This document shows, piece after piece, positions 6,462 through 14,078 of a stretch of DNA of 16,182 nt (positions are counted from its first letter, which is position 1; each line of letters opens with the position of its first letter). A program made the position numbers and the translations under genes. Under the pieces are notes generated by a model. It did no database searches and was not told where the DNA came from. It worked only from the letters and a program-made list of their open reading frames with translations. Source of the DNA: Planctomycetota bacterium (lineage in GTDB: Bacteria; Planctomycetota; GCA-002687715); the NCBI GenBank assembly GCA_013213915.1, contig JABSRK010000045.1:1-16182 (forward strand), given 5' to 3'.

Positions 6462-7975
6462 ACCGGGAGAAGAAACAGCGCGGCCTCCTGGTCGTTGCGG
6501 ACCAGGAGCCTGGAGCCGGCCAACGCTGGCGGATTCCAGACCTTGCCGTCGATCGCCTCGAACCGAGTGATCTCTCGGTGCTCGTTTGCATCCAGGGCCA
6601 CGAGCACCACGTCTCCCGACTCCGCCGTGACGAGGAGGTCGCTGCCGACCTGCAGCAGCTGACCGTGCCCGTAGCGCCCGCTCTTCCATCGCCGCCGTCC
6701 AGTGGCCACGTCGATACACGTCAGGATGCCATCGTCGAGACCGAAGACGTGGCCGTCGTGCAGGATCATGCTGGCAAACTTGGATTTCAGGCGGCGGGTC
6801 TTCCAGAGGACGTTGACGTCGAAGTTGCCGTCGTCCCGTTGGGTGAGTTCGATCAGCTCGCTGCCGACCCCATAACCGCTGGACGCGAGCAGGCGCCTCC
6901 CGCCTACCGGAAGCGGCTGCGCGACGTTGGGCTGACGGTCGCTCCACGGGTGCGACCAGAGAACCCGACCATCGCTCGGATCGTGCCCCGCCACACTCGC
7001 GCTGTTGAACACGACGACCTGCATCACGTCGGCGAGCGTGGCCAGCCGGGGCGACGCGTAGCCCGTGGAAGCGTCGCCGTTCTTCCAGATACGCTCCCCC
7101 GTCGTGGCGTCATACGCGGCGAGCGAAGCGCCCTCCCCCGCTCCCGTTCCCACCACCACGTTGCCGCCGCACACGAGGGGCGACCCGCTCATGCCCCAAG
7201 CCGGCACCTTCCCCGCCACATCCTCGGTCACGTTCAAGGTCCACAGGCAACGCCCGGACGCAAGCTCGAGCGCACTGAGCACCCCTGTCGCCCCCAGCGT
7301 ATAGACGTTGCCCCCATGAATGGTCGGGGTGGCCCGCGGCCCGTCCCCCGCCAGGTTCGACCGGTAGCGGGCGGCGGCGGAGTGGCTCCACACGAGATCT
7401 CCGGTCGCCAGGTCGTAGCAGACAACGCGCTCCTCATCCCCATGCTGCTCCTGTGTGACGGCCAGCTCACCGACGACGGCGAAACCCGACCACCCGACAC
7501 CCACTGGACGACGCCAGACCAGGGAAGGCGGCCGGGCCTCCCAGTCGCGAGCGAGCGCCACACCGCTCACGATCCCGTCCCGGCTGCCGCCGCCGAACTG
7601 CGGAAAGTCTCGCGCCACACCCGACAGCGGCTCCCCGCTGACGACCCGCTCCACGCTCCGCCACCGGGGCACGAACACCGGAACCAGGTCGCCATTCACC
7701 CCTGCGAAACGGAAGGCCGCGAAGAACGCGCACGTGACAACGCCGCCCACGACGCCCGTGAGGAGACGTGTGCGCACGCGCAGGCGCGAGAGCAATGCGA
7801 GCCAGACGAGGAGCGTGATCGTCCCTCCCGACAGGATCCCCTCTGTCGTCATGACACGATCCTGACGGCTGTCCGCGTCGTGCACGAACCACGTCCAGCC
7901 GATCGCGCCGGCGATCACGAGGAGGATGACGGCGAGCAGCCACCAGCGCGGGCGACGAGACCGATGCGTTTCCAC
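6455..7975 (-). CDS. Membrane-anchored PQQ-like beta-propeller protein
   Basis: The product is 506 residues. The N-terminus has three hydrophobic helices (about 11-30, 47-63, 70-89) in place of a cleavable signal. The rest is a beta-propeller of PQQ-enzyme type: recurring blades of the form (hydrophobic)-Y/A-D-x-x-T/D-G-x-x-x-W, such as CYDLATGDLVWSH, ALELASGRCLWTL, AYDATTGERIWKN, HDPSDGRVLWSH and CIDVATGRRRWKS. I see no clear quinone-dehydrogenase active-site signature. A structural or scaffold role like BamB-type propellers, or an orphan outer-face sensor, is therefore as likely as catalysis. It starts with GTG at 7975, supported by TTAGGA 7 bases upstream. It lies 51 bases after the batE-like gene on the same strand, with a hairpin between, so it may be read through from the Bat operon or be separate. 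Confidence 0.88.
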   Translation of the reverse strand: METHRSRRPRWWLLAVILLVIAGAIGWTWFVHDADSRQDRVMTTEGILSGGTITLLVWLALLSRLRVRTRLLTGVVGGVVTCAFFAAFRFAGVNGDLVPVFVPRWRSVERVVSGEPLSGVARDFPQFGGGSRDGIVSGVALARDWEARPPSLVWRRPVGVGWSGFAVVGELAVTQEQHGDEERVVCYDLATGDLVWSHSAAARYRSNLAGDGPRATPTIHGGNVYTLGATGVLSALELASGRCLWTLNVTEDVAGKVPAWGMSGSPLVCGGNVVVGTGAGEGASLAAYDATTGERIWKNGDASTGYASPRLATLADVMQVVVFNSASVAGHDPSDGRVLWSHPWSDRQPNVAQPLPVGGRRLLASSGYGVGSELIELTQRDDGNFDVNVLWKTRRLKSKFASMILHDGHVFGLDDGILTCIDVATGRRRWKSGRYGHGQLLQVGSDLLVTAESGDVVLVALDANEHREITRFEAIDGKVWNPPALAGSRLLVRNDQEAALFLLPVK

Positions 7976-7982
7976 GCCCTCA

Positions 7983-7988
7983 TCCTAA
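7983..7988 (-). promoter_or_regulatory. Ribosome binding site for the GTG start of the propeller gene
   Basis: TTAGGA on the minus strand ends 7 bases before GTG at 7975. An ATG overlapping this site (plus 7981-7983) is in a different frame and cannot start the protein. Confidence 0.55.
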
Positions 7989-7993
7989 GGAAC

Positions 7994-8025
7994 GGGACGG
8001 TTCATGCCTGCGCCGAAGCCGTCCC
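7994..8025 (-). terminator. Hairpin directly after the batE-like stop codon
   Basis: GGGACGG (7994-8000) and CCGTCCC (8019-8025) form a perfect 7-base-pair GC stem around an 18-base loop. It begins one base beyond the stop codon (8027-8029) of the last Bat gene. No T-tract follows in the direction of transcription. It is a candidate attenuator, weak terminator or mRNA-processing element separating the Bat genes from the propeller gene. Confidence 0.4.
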
Positions 8026-8026
8026 C

Positions 8027-8734
8027 TCAATCCACCACGCCCACACCCACACGTCGCGTCAAGCAGCATCCGCGTGCATGCACGACCCACATCCACCGAT
8101 CCGACGACTCCTCCACCGTCACCACCTCCCCGGCCCTGAGTTCGAGCGTCGCAGGCAATGACGCGTGAGGCTGTGCCCGAAGGGCGATTTCCTCTGACAG
8201 GACCACGCCCGACGGAGGCGCATACCACTGCCGGTAGACGAGGCGCGCGCCGCCAAGCAACGCCACCACGACAGCCGCCCCCATGGCGAGTCTTACCCCG
8301 CGGCGGCGCCGCCACACCACCAGGGCGAGGAATCCGGCGACTTGCAGAACCCCGACCAGCAGGAGCCCTTCCGCCGGTGTCATGGTGTCCACGACGCCCA
8401 GCACGATGGCTTCGAACGACCGGTCCGACGCTCCGTCGATACCGAGGTGCGCCTCCACTCGGCGCAGGTTGAACGTGACCTCCTCGTCCCGCGGCATGCG
8501 GAGCAGGGCGCGACGGTAGAAGAGCACAGCCTCGGCGTGGCGCCCTTGCCTGTACGCACAGTTGCCGATGTTGTAGAGAATCGGTCCCTGCGCGACGCCC
8601 GCGTCGGCCAACGCGGCCGTAAAAGCGGACCGGGCACGGTCGAACTGGCCGGCGTCGTAAGCGGCGAGCCCCCGCTCGAAATGCGACGTGGGCCCGAGCG
8701 CCGCGACGAGGGTGACGAGGAGGTATGCGCTCAT
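8027..8734 (-). CDS. batE: BatE-like protein: TPR, two membrane helices, SH3-like tail
   Basis: The product is 235 residues. A short hydrophobic N-terminus (1-14, signal or anchor) leads into TPR repeats at about 17-96, with the typical Y-N-I-G-N-C-A-Y-R-x-G-R and F-Y-R-R-A-L pattern. Two membrane helices follow at about 121-140 and 147-165, separated by an Arg-rich turn (WRRRRG). The C-terminal segment (about 172-235) resembles a bacterial SH3 domain, with L-R-A-x-P then L-x-A-G-E-V-V-T-V-E-E-S-S-D-R-W, though its last strand is degenerate. This TPR/TM/SH3 layout and the last place in the operon are those of BatE, which in other bacteria belongs to the Bat envelope complex. Its start overlaps the batD stop as ATGA (8731-8734), with GGAGG 9 bases upstream. 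The exact molecular role of BatE is not established. Confidence 0.82.
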   Translation of the reverse strand: MSAYLLVTLVAALGPTSHFERGLAAYDAGQFDRARSAFTAALADAGVAQGPILYNIGNCAYRQGRHAEAVLFYRRALLRMPRDEEVTFNLRRVEAHLGIDGASDRSFEAIVLGVVDTMTPAEGLLLVGVLQVAGFLALVVWRRRRGVRLAMGAAVVVALLGGARLVYRQWYAPPSGVVLSEEIALRAQPHASLPATLELRAGEVVTVEESSDRWMWVVHARGCCLTRRVGVGVVD

Positions 8735-10479
8735 CCCCGGCGCCCTCCGGAAGAGAACCCGGCCTCCAGATCCTCGACCAGGGTCACCACGTCTCCATCG
8801 GACTTGAGCGGCGACCCGTATCCCTCGGCCACCAGTCCTTCGAGAAACTCCGCTGCACGGTCAGCTAGCTCGCCATCGATGTCCGCGGCGCGCAGACGGG
8901 CGCCTAGTCCTGGCGCGATCACTGCTGGCGTGGGACAGCGGAGACGAGCCGCCACATATCCGGCCAGCGCCTCGCGAAGATCCGCTCCAGGCCGACCCGC
9001 CGCCGCACGAAACACGGACAGGGCGCGGCGCGCGCGCACACCGGCCGGATCGCGACGCTCACGGTCCCTGGCGCGCAGGAAAATAAGCACCGCACCCGCG
9101 AGCGCCGACGGCAACACCATCACGCTCAGCAGCAACGCGTCCGTGATGCCGCCATCGTCACCGTCCGGCGACGTCGCCGTCTTCAACCCGTAGATGTCGT
9201 CGACCCCCGGTACCGCGACCGCCTCCGACACCTCGGGAGCGGGCATGCCAGGAACCTCCCCTGGCTCCCCGTGTACGACCAGTGGAATCGCCGCCGTGCG
9301 CACGGTGCGGTAGACCGCCGGCGGACCCGGATCGAAGAATGTGAACGGGACCGGCGGCACACGCACGACCGACCCGTTCAAGGGCACGATCTCGTAGGTG
9401 AACGCCAGCCCGTCACCGTCCTCGCTCTTGATCATCCCCTGGACGTGGAAGCCCGGGAGCGGATCGAGACGCGGCGGGCGAATCGTCTTCGGGACTCCGT
9501 CGCCGCTGATCCGCAGCACCAGCTGCATCGTCTCCCCGGCGTTCAACTCCGTCACGCTGGCCTGGGCTCGAAGCGTGAAGATCCCCACCGCACCCGTGAA
9601 GGTCGTGGGACGGTCGATCTCGGGCAACGGCCGCACGTCGAGGACGACCCGATCGCCTCCGACGAACGCCTCGTGATGATCGGACGGGACACGACCGCTT
9701 ATGAAGTCCTCGCGGAAGCGGGTCGCGTATGCGAACCGGAGCAACGGCTCTGGAATAACGAGCTCACCGACCCTGTCCGTAGCGTACGTACGCATAAGTT
9801 GGAACACGGTGAAGGTGCGGCCGTCGACGATCCGTTCGCCGGCGATCTCCACCGCAGCCACGTGGTCGTTGAGGACGAAGCTCTGCCGAGCCGCGGACAC
9901 GCTGGGCGCGCGGACTGAGGCACCCTCCATCTTCTCGAGCCACGGGGCCCGGAGCTGGGCGGGGACGTCAAGCTTGCGGCGGAACAGCTGGGAGACGTTC
10001 TCCGCGAGGAACTTCGCGTCGATCCCGAACCGCACCGTCACGGGGATGGGCTCCGCCACGTAGTACGTGCCCCGCGGCGTCCATGCCTCGACGAACGCGT
10101 ACTTCGCCCCCGTGGGGTCATCCGTCACGCTCAGTTCCATGGGCTCACTCTTCAGTGTCCGCCCGCCGGCATCGACGAGGAACGGCGGGATGTGGAACAC
10201 ACCCGGGCGGCGTGGCGACAGGCGCAACGTCCACGTCGTCGTCAACGGGTCGGTGCCGGTCTCCACCGGCGGACCTCCAGCCACCTCCAGCCCGTCGATC
10301 TTGGGGAGCGGCCCCAGGGCGGCGTCTGTCCGCGCCACACCCACCGACAGCTTCACGATGGCAGCCCGCCCGAGCTGGACCTGGGCGGGGTCCGGGCCGA
10401 TCGCGGTCAGCTCCTGGGCCCCCAGGGTCGCTGCCATGAGCAGCTCGCAGAACATCAGTGCAGCGCCGCCGCCCCTCAC
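8731..10479 (-). CDS. batD: BatD-like protein (oxygen-tolerance family), membrane-anchored periplasmic Ig-like domains
   Basis: The product is 582 residues. A signal peptide is visible at about 1-22, ending in T-L-G-A-Q. A long beta-rich extracytoplasmic region follows, with repeated BatD-type motifs: Y-Y-V-A-E-P-I-P-V-T-V-R-F near residue 145 and N-A-G-E-T-M-Q-L-V-L-R-I-S-G-D-G near 320, the latter a hallmark of the family. One membrane helix lies at about 447-468, followed by Arg-rich cytoplasmic sequence and a helical domain (about 485-575) resembling the DUF4381-type tail. GTG at 10479 is chosen because it makes a 4-base GTGA overlap with the batC stop and has GGAG 8 bases upstream. ATG at 10455 is the alternative but would shorten the signal peptide. 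BatD proteins are thought to act with the VWA proteins at the membrane, and no enzyme activity is known. Confidence 0.87.
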   Translation of the reverse strand: MRGGGAALMFCELLMAATLGAQELTAIGPDPAQVQLGRAAIVKLSVGVARTDAALGPLPKIDGLEVAGGPPVETGTDPLTTTWTLRLSPRRPGVFHIPPFLVDAGGRTLKSEPMELSVTDDPTGAKYAFVEAWTPRGTYYVAEPIPVTVRFGIDAKFLAENVSQLFRRKLDVPAQLRAPWLEKMEGASVRAPSVSAARQSFVLNDHVAAVEIAGERIVDGRTFTVFQLMRTYATDRVGELVIPEPLLRFAYATRFREDFISGRVPSDHHEAFVGGDRVVLDVRPLPEIDRPTTFTGAVGIFTLRAQASVTELNAGETMQLVLRISGDGVPKTIRPPRLDPLPGFHVQGMIKSEDGDGLAFTYEIVPLNGSVVRVPPVPFTFFDPGPPAVYRTVRTAAIPLVVHGEPGEVPGMPAPEVSEAVAVPGVDDIYGLKTATSPDGDDGGITDALLLSVMVLPSALAGAVLIFLRARDRERRDPAGVRARRALSVFRAAAGRPGADLREALAGYVAARLRCPTPAVIAPGLGARLRAADIDGELADRAAEFLEGLVAEGYGSPLKSDGDVVTLVEDLEAGFSSGGRRG

Positions 10480-11213
10480 CAGTCCCGCTCCCCGGCGACC
10501 CGCTTGGACGCCTGCTCCTTCTTCCGCAGCTTCGCCTTCTCCTGCTCCTTCTCCGTGAGCTTGTCAAGAAGACGACGCACCTGGGCATAGGAAAGCTCCT
10601 TGAGTTGCGCCCTGATGAGCCGGTCCTGGTCCACCTTGCTCCCGCGCTGTGACGGATCCCGCTGCCGCTCCGGCGTCGGCGGCTTGGCCGGTTGGTTCCG
10701 CGGTTTCCTGCTCTGCTTCTTGCGACGCTCCTCGCGCTCCTTTTCCAAGACCTCCAGCTTGAGGACGGCGCGCTCAACGTTGCGCCGCGCTTCGGGCCAG
10801 TCCGCTCGGCTGATCGCCGCACGTCGCCACGAATCAGCCGCCGTCTCTGCGTGCAGGATCGCCGCCTCGAGGGCAATGGGGCCCGACTCGACGCGACCGG
10901 CGAGGACCTCCGCCTTCAGGCACCTCTTGAACGCGACGTTCCCAAGGATGAAATCCCGTTGAGGCGCGAACCGCGGCCCGCCCCGCACGACGGCCTTCTC
11001 CGCCGACGACTCGGCGAGGGGCAGGTCGTCGGCGCGCAGCGCAGCGAGCGCCAGATCGTGAAGCAGCTCGGCGGGGGCGGCGTCTCCGAACTCCGCTTCC
11101 GCGGCCAGGAAGAGCTTCACGGCATCCGCGAACCGGCCCTCCTTGTAGGCACGCATGGCGTCCCCCACCGGGTCACCGGCCGCCAGGAGCAAGAAGCACA
11201 GAAGCGCTCTCAT
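10476..11213 (-). CDS. batC: BatC-like TPR protein with charged C-terminal tail
   Basis: The product is 245 residues. A short signal-like hydrophobic stretch (MRALLCFLLLAAG) is followed by TPR-like helices (about 14-130), including A-M-R-A-Y-K-E-G-R-F-A-D-A-V-K-L-F and a G-N-V-A-F-K segment. The last ~95 residues are highly charged (long Lys/Arg/Glu/Gln runs, Pro-rich centre about 170-185), probably disordered then coiled coil, and end in E-R-D-W. A terminal K/R-D-W is a feature I recall from BatC and related VWA-TPR proteins. The true start is ATG 11213, overlapping the batB stop as ATGA, with AGGAG 6 bases upstream. A longer in-frame extension to 11549 is only antisense-like sequence within batB. 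The role is inferred from operon position: a periplasmic protein-protein interaction partner of BatA/BatB. Confidence 0.8.
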   Translation of the reverse strand: MRALLCFLLLAAGDPVGDAMRAYKEGRFADAVKLFLAAEAEFGDAAPAELLHDLALAALRADDLPLAESSAEKAVVRGGPRFAPQRDFILGNVAFKRCLKAEVLAGRVESGPIALEAAILHAETAADSWRRAAISRADWPEARRNVERAVLKLEVLEKEREERRKKQSRKPRNQPAKPPTPERQRDPSQRGSKVDQDRLIRAQLKELSYAQVRRLLDKLTEKEQEKAKLRKKEQASKRVAGERDW

Positions 11214-12217
11214 CGGCGTCTCCTGTCCGTCAGGCACAACTCGAGCACCCAGATCAGGTAGGCCACGAGCAAGGGCCACTGGAAACGACTGCCCCGCGAG
11301 TCGGTGTCGCCGGTGTCGAACGCCTTTTTCGCCATCGGAAGGATGCGGCGTTCGTACAGCTCCCCCAGGGGGCGCTCCTTGCCGGCAGCGTTGACGAACA
11401 CCCCTCCCGTGGTCTCCGCCACCTTGCGGAGGCTGGATGCATCCATGATGGAGACCACCTCGTTGCCCGCCCCGTCCTTCAGGAATGTCTCGACGCCGTC
11501 CTCCTCGACCGGGATCTTCCCGCCACGCCCCGATCCAAAACCGATGCAATGCACCGCGATTCCGCGTGATCTGCAGACCTCCGCCACGCGCCGACCGCGG
11601 CCCTGGAGGTCTTCCCCATCCGTGAGCAGCAGGATGACCTCGTGGTCGCCGTCGGCGTCCCCCAGCGCGGCGAGGGCGGTCTCCAGGGCCGCCCCCAGGT
11701 CGGTGCCGCCGCGACCGACGCTCAACGGATCGGCCAGTTCCATGATCTCCGTGAACGAGCCCGCATCCCGCGTGAGCGGCGCCATGAGTCGGGAGGTCCC
11801 GGCGAAGGCGACCAGGCCGAGCCGGTCTCCGCGTACACCGTCCGCCAGCGCCCGAATCTCACGCCGGGCGCGCTCGAGCCGGCTCGGTATCAGGTCGCGA
11901 GCCAGCATGGAGCGTGAGACATCGAGGCACACGAGGATGTCGACGCCCCGTCGCTCCACACCGTGAATGCTCTCCCCACCGAGGGGCTGCAGGATCGCCA
12001 GGAGCGCGAGGGCGAGGGCGGCGACGAGGAGCCAGCGGCGCATGTGACGCTGCTGAACGCTGAACCCGGATGCCAGTACACCGACCCGTGGACCGACGAG
12101 CCGCGCGAGGCGTCGCGCGCGCAACCGATCGAACGTGCGCAAGAAAAACCACGCCACGGGAACCAGCAGCAAGATCGGGAGTCCGGCGGGCCACGCAAAG
12201 ACGTCGCCGAGGTTCAT
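11210..12217 (-). CDS. batB: BatB-like VWA-domain membrane protein
   Basis: The product is 335 residues. Membrane helices lie at about 12-27 and 61-78, a VWA domain spans about 92-280, and a C-terminal helix sits near 317-331. The metal-ion-dependent adhesion site is intact: D99-V-S101-R-S103, T172 (in G-G-T-D-L-G) and D200 (in L-L-T-D-G-E-D), so a divalent cation should bind. This is the two-helix VWA architecture of BatA/BatB. It lacks the C-terminal TPRs some BatB proteins carry, which are encoded separately by the next gene (batC). The start is ATG 12217, giving an ATGA overlap with the batA stop and GGAGG 7 bases upstream. The in-frame extension to 12253 is unnecessary. VWA proteins here likely work with the MoxR ATPase to assemble or remodel envelope protein complexes. 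That is family knowledge, not seen directly. Confidence 0.87.
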   Translation of the reverse strand: MNLGDVFAWPAGLPILLLVPVAWFFLRTFDRLRARRLARLVGPRVGVLASGFSVQQRHMRRWLLVAALALALLAILQPLGGESIHGVERRGVDILVCLDVSRSMLARDLIPSRLERARREIRALADGVRGDRLGLVAFAGTSRLMAPLTRDAGSFTEIMELADPLSVGRGGTDLGAALETALAALGDADGDHEVILLLTDGEDLQGRGRRVAEVCRSRGIAVHCIGFGSGRGGKIPVEEDGVETFLKDGAGNEVVSIMDASSLRKVAETTGGVFVNAAGKERPLGELYERRILPMAKKAFDTGDTDSRGSRFQWPLLVAYLIWVLELCLTDRRRR

Positions 12218-13224
12218 GGCATGACCTCCAGCTTCGTCGCCTGGAGGATCCAAGCGCTGAGCAGAAGCGTCACCGCCGCGACGAGGAACGGCAGGAAGCG
12301 GTCCACGATGCGAAAGTGGGGTTCGTCGAAAGTGACCTTCTCCAGACGGTCGATAGCTGCGTACACGCCGCTGACCGCCTCTGCATCCCGGGCGGCGAAG
12401 AAACGACCACCGGTCTTGGACGCGACCCGCTGGACCTGCCTTGTGTCCAACGGAACGACGGCGCCGGCCCGCGATCTGCGCCCGATGCCCGCCGCCACGG
12501 TGTACACGCGGACATCCAGTTCCTTGCAGAGCTGGGCGGCGTGGATAGGCGCGATTTCGCCAGGAGTGTCCTCCGTCGCCACGTTCTCCTCGCCATCGGT
12601 CAAGAGGATGACGACCTTGGACTTCGCCTCGCTGGTGCCCAGGACATGGGCCGCTTGCGCCACCGCCGTACCGATCCCGGTCGCATCCTCCGGCCCCTCC
12701 TCATCCACCATCTCGACGCCGCCGAGGAAGTTCTGCAAGGCGCGATGATCGAGGGTCAGCGGGCAGCGGAGATCTGGATACCGGGCGAAGCACACCAATC
12801 CGATACGGTCGTTCGGACGCCCCGAGATGAATGCCGCAGCCGACTCCTTCGCCACGTCGAGCCGCGTCCGTTTCTCATCCATGTCCGTGGCTCGCATGGA
12901 CGAGGAGATGTCCAGGCACAGTACGATGTCGATCCCCTCGGTGGTGAGCGGCAAGGGGTCGCGTCCTACCGGACGGGCGAGCGCGACGACGACGAACATC
13001 AGCCCAGTGACCTGCAGCACACGGGGCAACGGACGCAGACGGGAGGGCCATGATCTCGGTCCGCCATCAGCCGGGCGACGCGCGAAGACCGCGGGCGCGA
13101 AGCTGACCGCGGGCGCACCCCTCCACCGCCGCACCCACAGAGACAACGGCAACAACCCTGCCAACGTAAGCATCCACGGGTCGAGCAAAGTCAGTCCCGT
13201 CAACGCCTCGAATAAGCCGTTCAC
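12214..13224 (-). CDS. batA: BatA-like VWA-domain membrane protein
   Basis: The product is 336 residues. Hydrophobic helices lie at about 15-30 and 68-84, a VWA domain spans about 97-285, and a C-terminal helix at about 312-328 anchors the protein. The MIDAS is complete: D105-I-S107-S-S109, T182 (in D-A-T-G-I-G) and D210 (in L-L-T-D-G-E-E). The spacing R-P-x-G around residues 84-88 just before the VWA and the R-L-D-V-A-K helix after the first MIDAS loop are typical of BatA/BatB. It starts with GTG at 13224, which overlaps the upstream stop as GTGA and is preceded by an ideal GGAGG with a 7-base spacer (plus 13232-13236). With BatB it forms the paired VWA core of the operon. BatA versus BatB naming follows gene order rather than a decisive motif. 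Confidence 0.87.
   Translation of the reverse strand: MNGLFEALTGLTLLDPWMLTLAGLLPLSLWVRRWRGAPAVSFAPAVFARRPADGGPRSWPSRLRPLPRVLQVTGLMFVVVALARPVGRDPLPLTTEGIDIVLCLDISSSMRATDMDEKRTRLDVAKESAAAFISGRPNDRIGLVCFARYPDLRCPLTLDHRALQNFLGGVEMVDEEGPEDATGIGTAVAQAAHVLGTSEAKSKVVILLTDGEENVATEDTPGEIAPIHAAQLCKELDVRVYTVAAGIGRRSRAGAVVPLDTRQVQRVASKTGGRFFAARDAEAVSGVYAAIDRLEKVTFDEPHFRIVDRFLPFLVAAVTLLLSAWILQATKLEVMP
12225..12229 (-). promoter_or_regulatory. Ribosome binding site deciding the batB start
   Basis: A full GGAGG (complement of cctcc) lies 7 bases before ATG 12217, inside the end of batA. It excludes the in-frame upstream start at 12253. Confidence 0.65.
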
Positions 13225-14078
13225 CGAGCGACCTCCGTGGAGACCCCTATCGTTGCGTCGTGGATGAACCGTTCCGCCGCAGTGGATGCGATCTCGCGGT
13301 CCGCAGCGGTCGTGGGAAGCCGACCGAATTTCACATGGTCGCAGTGAAAGAGAAACTCCCCCAATCCGTCACGTCGCTGTTCACCGATGGCCCCCGAAAC
13401 GGCAGGCGACGCGAGAAACTCCTGAGTGGTCATTTCCGGCGCGTGCACCTCGAATCGCTCGGAGATGTAGTCGCGGACCGCATCTGACACGGCCACATAG
13501 AACGGCGCGGCCTTGAGCGATGAAGCCGCGGCCAGCCGGCGCAGCGCCCGCACATCGGCAGATTGACGCGAGGCGGCAGCCCTGCGCCCACGCCGGGCCC
13601 GCCGCAACAACCAGAGGCAGGCGCCCACACCCGCCAGCACCCCGATGAACTCGATCGTCCACCGGCTCCACCTGAACGGCACCTCTACCGGGCCACCGGG
13701 AAGCTCCACGGGCCCCGGCGCCGCCCCATCGAGTGACGACTCCACGATGATGTTCTTCGGGTCGGCCGTGTCGGACCGTTCGGTGCCGTCGGCAGCGTGA
13801 GCGGTGAACGTCACCCCCGCAAGGACCACGGCGCTCCGCTCGAAGGCGTAGGCATGGAAACGCAGCGTCTCCTGGACGACGCCCGCCCGTTCACCCTGCT
13901 GCCTGTCCACGAGTTTCACCGCCAGGGGTCGCAGGAGGGCGTCCTGCCAAGGCTCCGGATCAAGTCCAGAACTCCAGCGTCTGATCACCGTCAGTTCGAA
14001 CGCCTTGCCGAACGCGACCTCGCTGGGAGCGAGGACCTCCACCTCAGCCACCATCAACAGCAACACGAGCGCGCTCAT
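13221..14078 (-). CDS. DUF4381-like single-pass membrane protein of the MoxR-VWA operon
   Basis: The product is 285 residues. The N-terminus (MSALVLLLMVAEVEV) is a signal or anchor. Residues about 15-118 are a beta-rich extracytoplasmic domain (S-E-V-A-F-G-K-A-F-E-L-T-V). A membrane helix at about 140-159 is followed by an Arg-rich stop (RRARRGRR) and a cytoplasmic helical domain (about 170-278). That domain contains F-Y-V-A-V-S-D-A-V-R-D-Y-I-S-E-R-F and M-T-T-Q-E-F-L, the pattern of DUF4381 proteins that sit between DUF58 and BatA genes. The function is unknown, but the location suggests it links the DUF58/MoxR cytoplasmic pair with the membrane VWA proteins. ATG 14078 gives an ATGA overlap with the DUF58 stop and has GGGGA 8 bases upstream. 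The in-frame start at 14096 is less likely. Confidence 0.75.
   Translation of the reverse strand: MSALVLLLMVAEVEVLAPSEVAFGKAFELTVIRRWSSGLDPEPWQDALLRPLAVKLVDRQQGERAGVVQETLRFHAYAFERSAVVLAGVTFTAHAADGTERSDTADPKNIIVESSLDGAAPGPVELPGGPVEVPFRWSRWTIEFIGVLAGVGACLWLLRRARRGRRAAASRQSADVRALRRLAAASSLKAAPFYVAVSDAVRDYISERFEVHAPEMTTQEFLASPAVSGAIGEQRRDGLGEFLFHCDHVKFGRLPTTAADREIASTAAERFIHDATIGVSTEVAR

Noticed and set aside
8027..8110. Possible frameshift at the end of the batE-like gene, since the SH3-like tail degenerates
   Set aside because: Neither alternative frame restores a G-W-V type SH3 ending, so a simple diverged tail is the better reading.
6578..8161. Open frame of 527 codons on the plus strand
   Set aside because: Antisense to the PQQ-like propeller gene. 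The translation is His/Arg/Pro-rich with no domain pattern, while the minus strand shows regular propeller blades.
11214..11549. N-terminal extension of batC in the same frame
   Set aside because: It overlaps batB heavily. ATG 11213 has AGGAG at 6 bases, an ATGA overlap and an immediate signal-like sequence.
10692..11966. Plus-strand frames in the batC/batB region
   Set aside because: Shadows of the minus-strand genes. Arg/Ser/Pro-rich, no start signals.
12070..13053. Plus-strand frame of 327 codons
   Set aside because: Antisense to batA and batB, whose MIDAS motifs, ribosome sites and overlaps are unambiguous.
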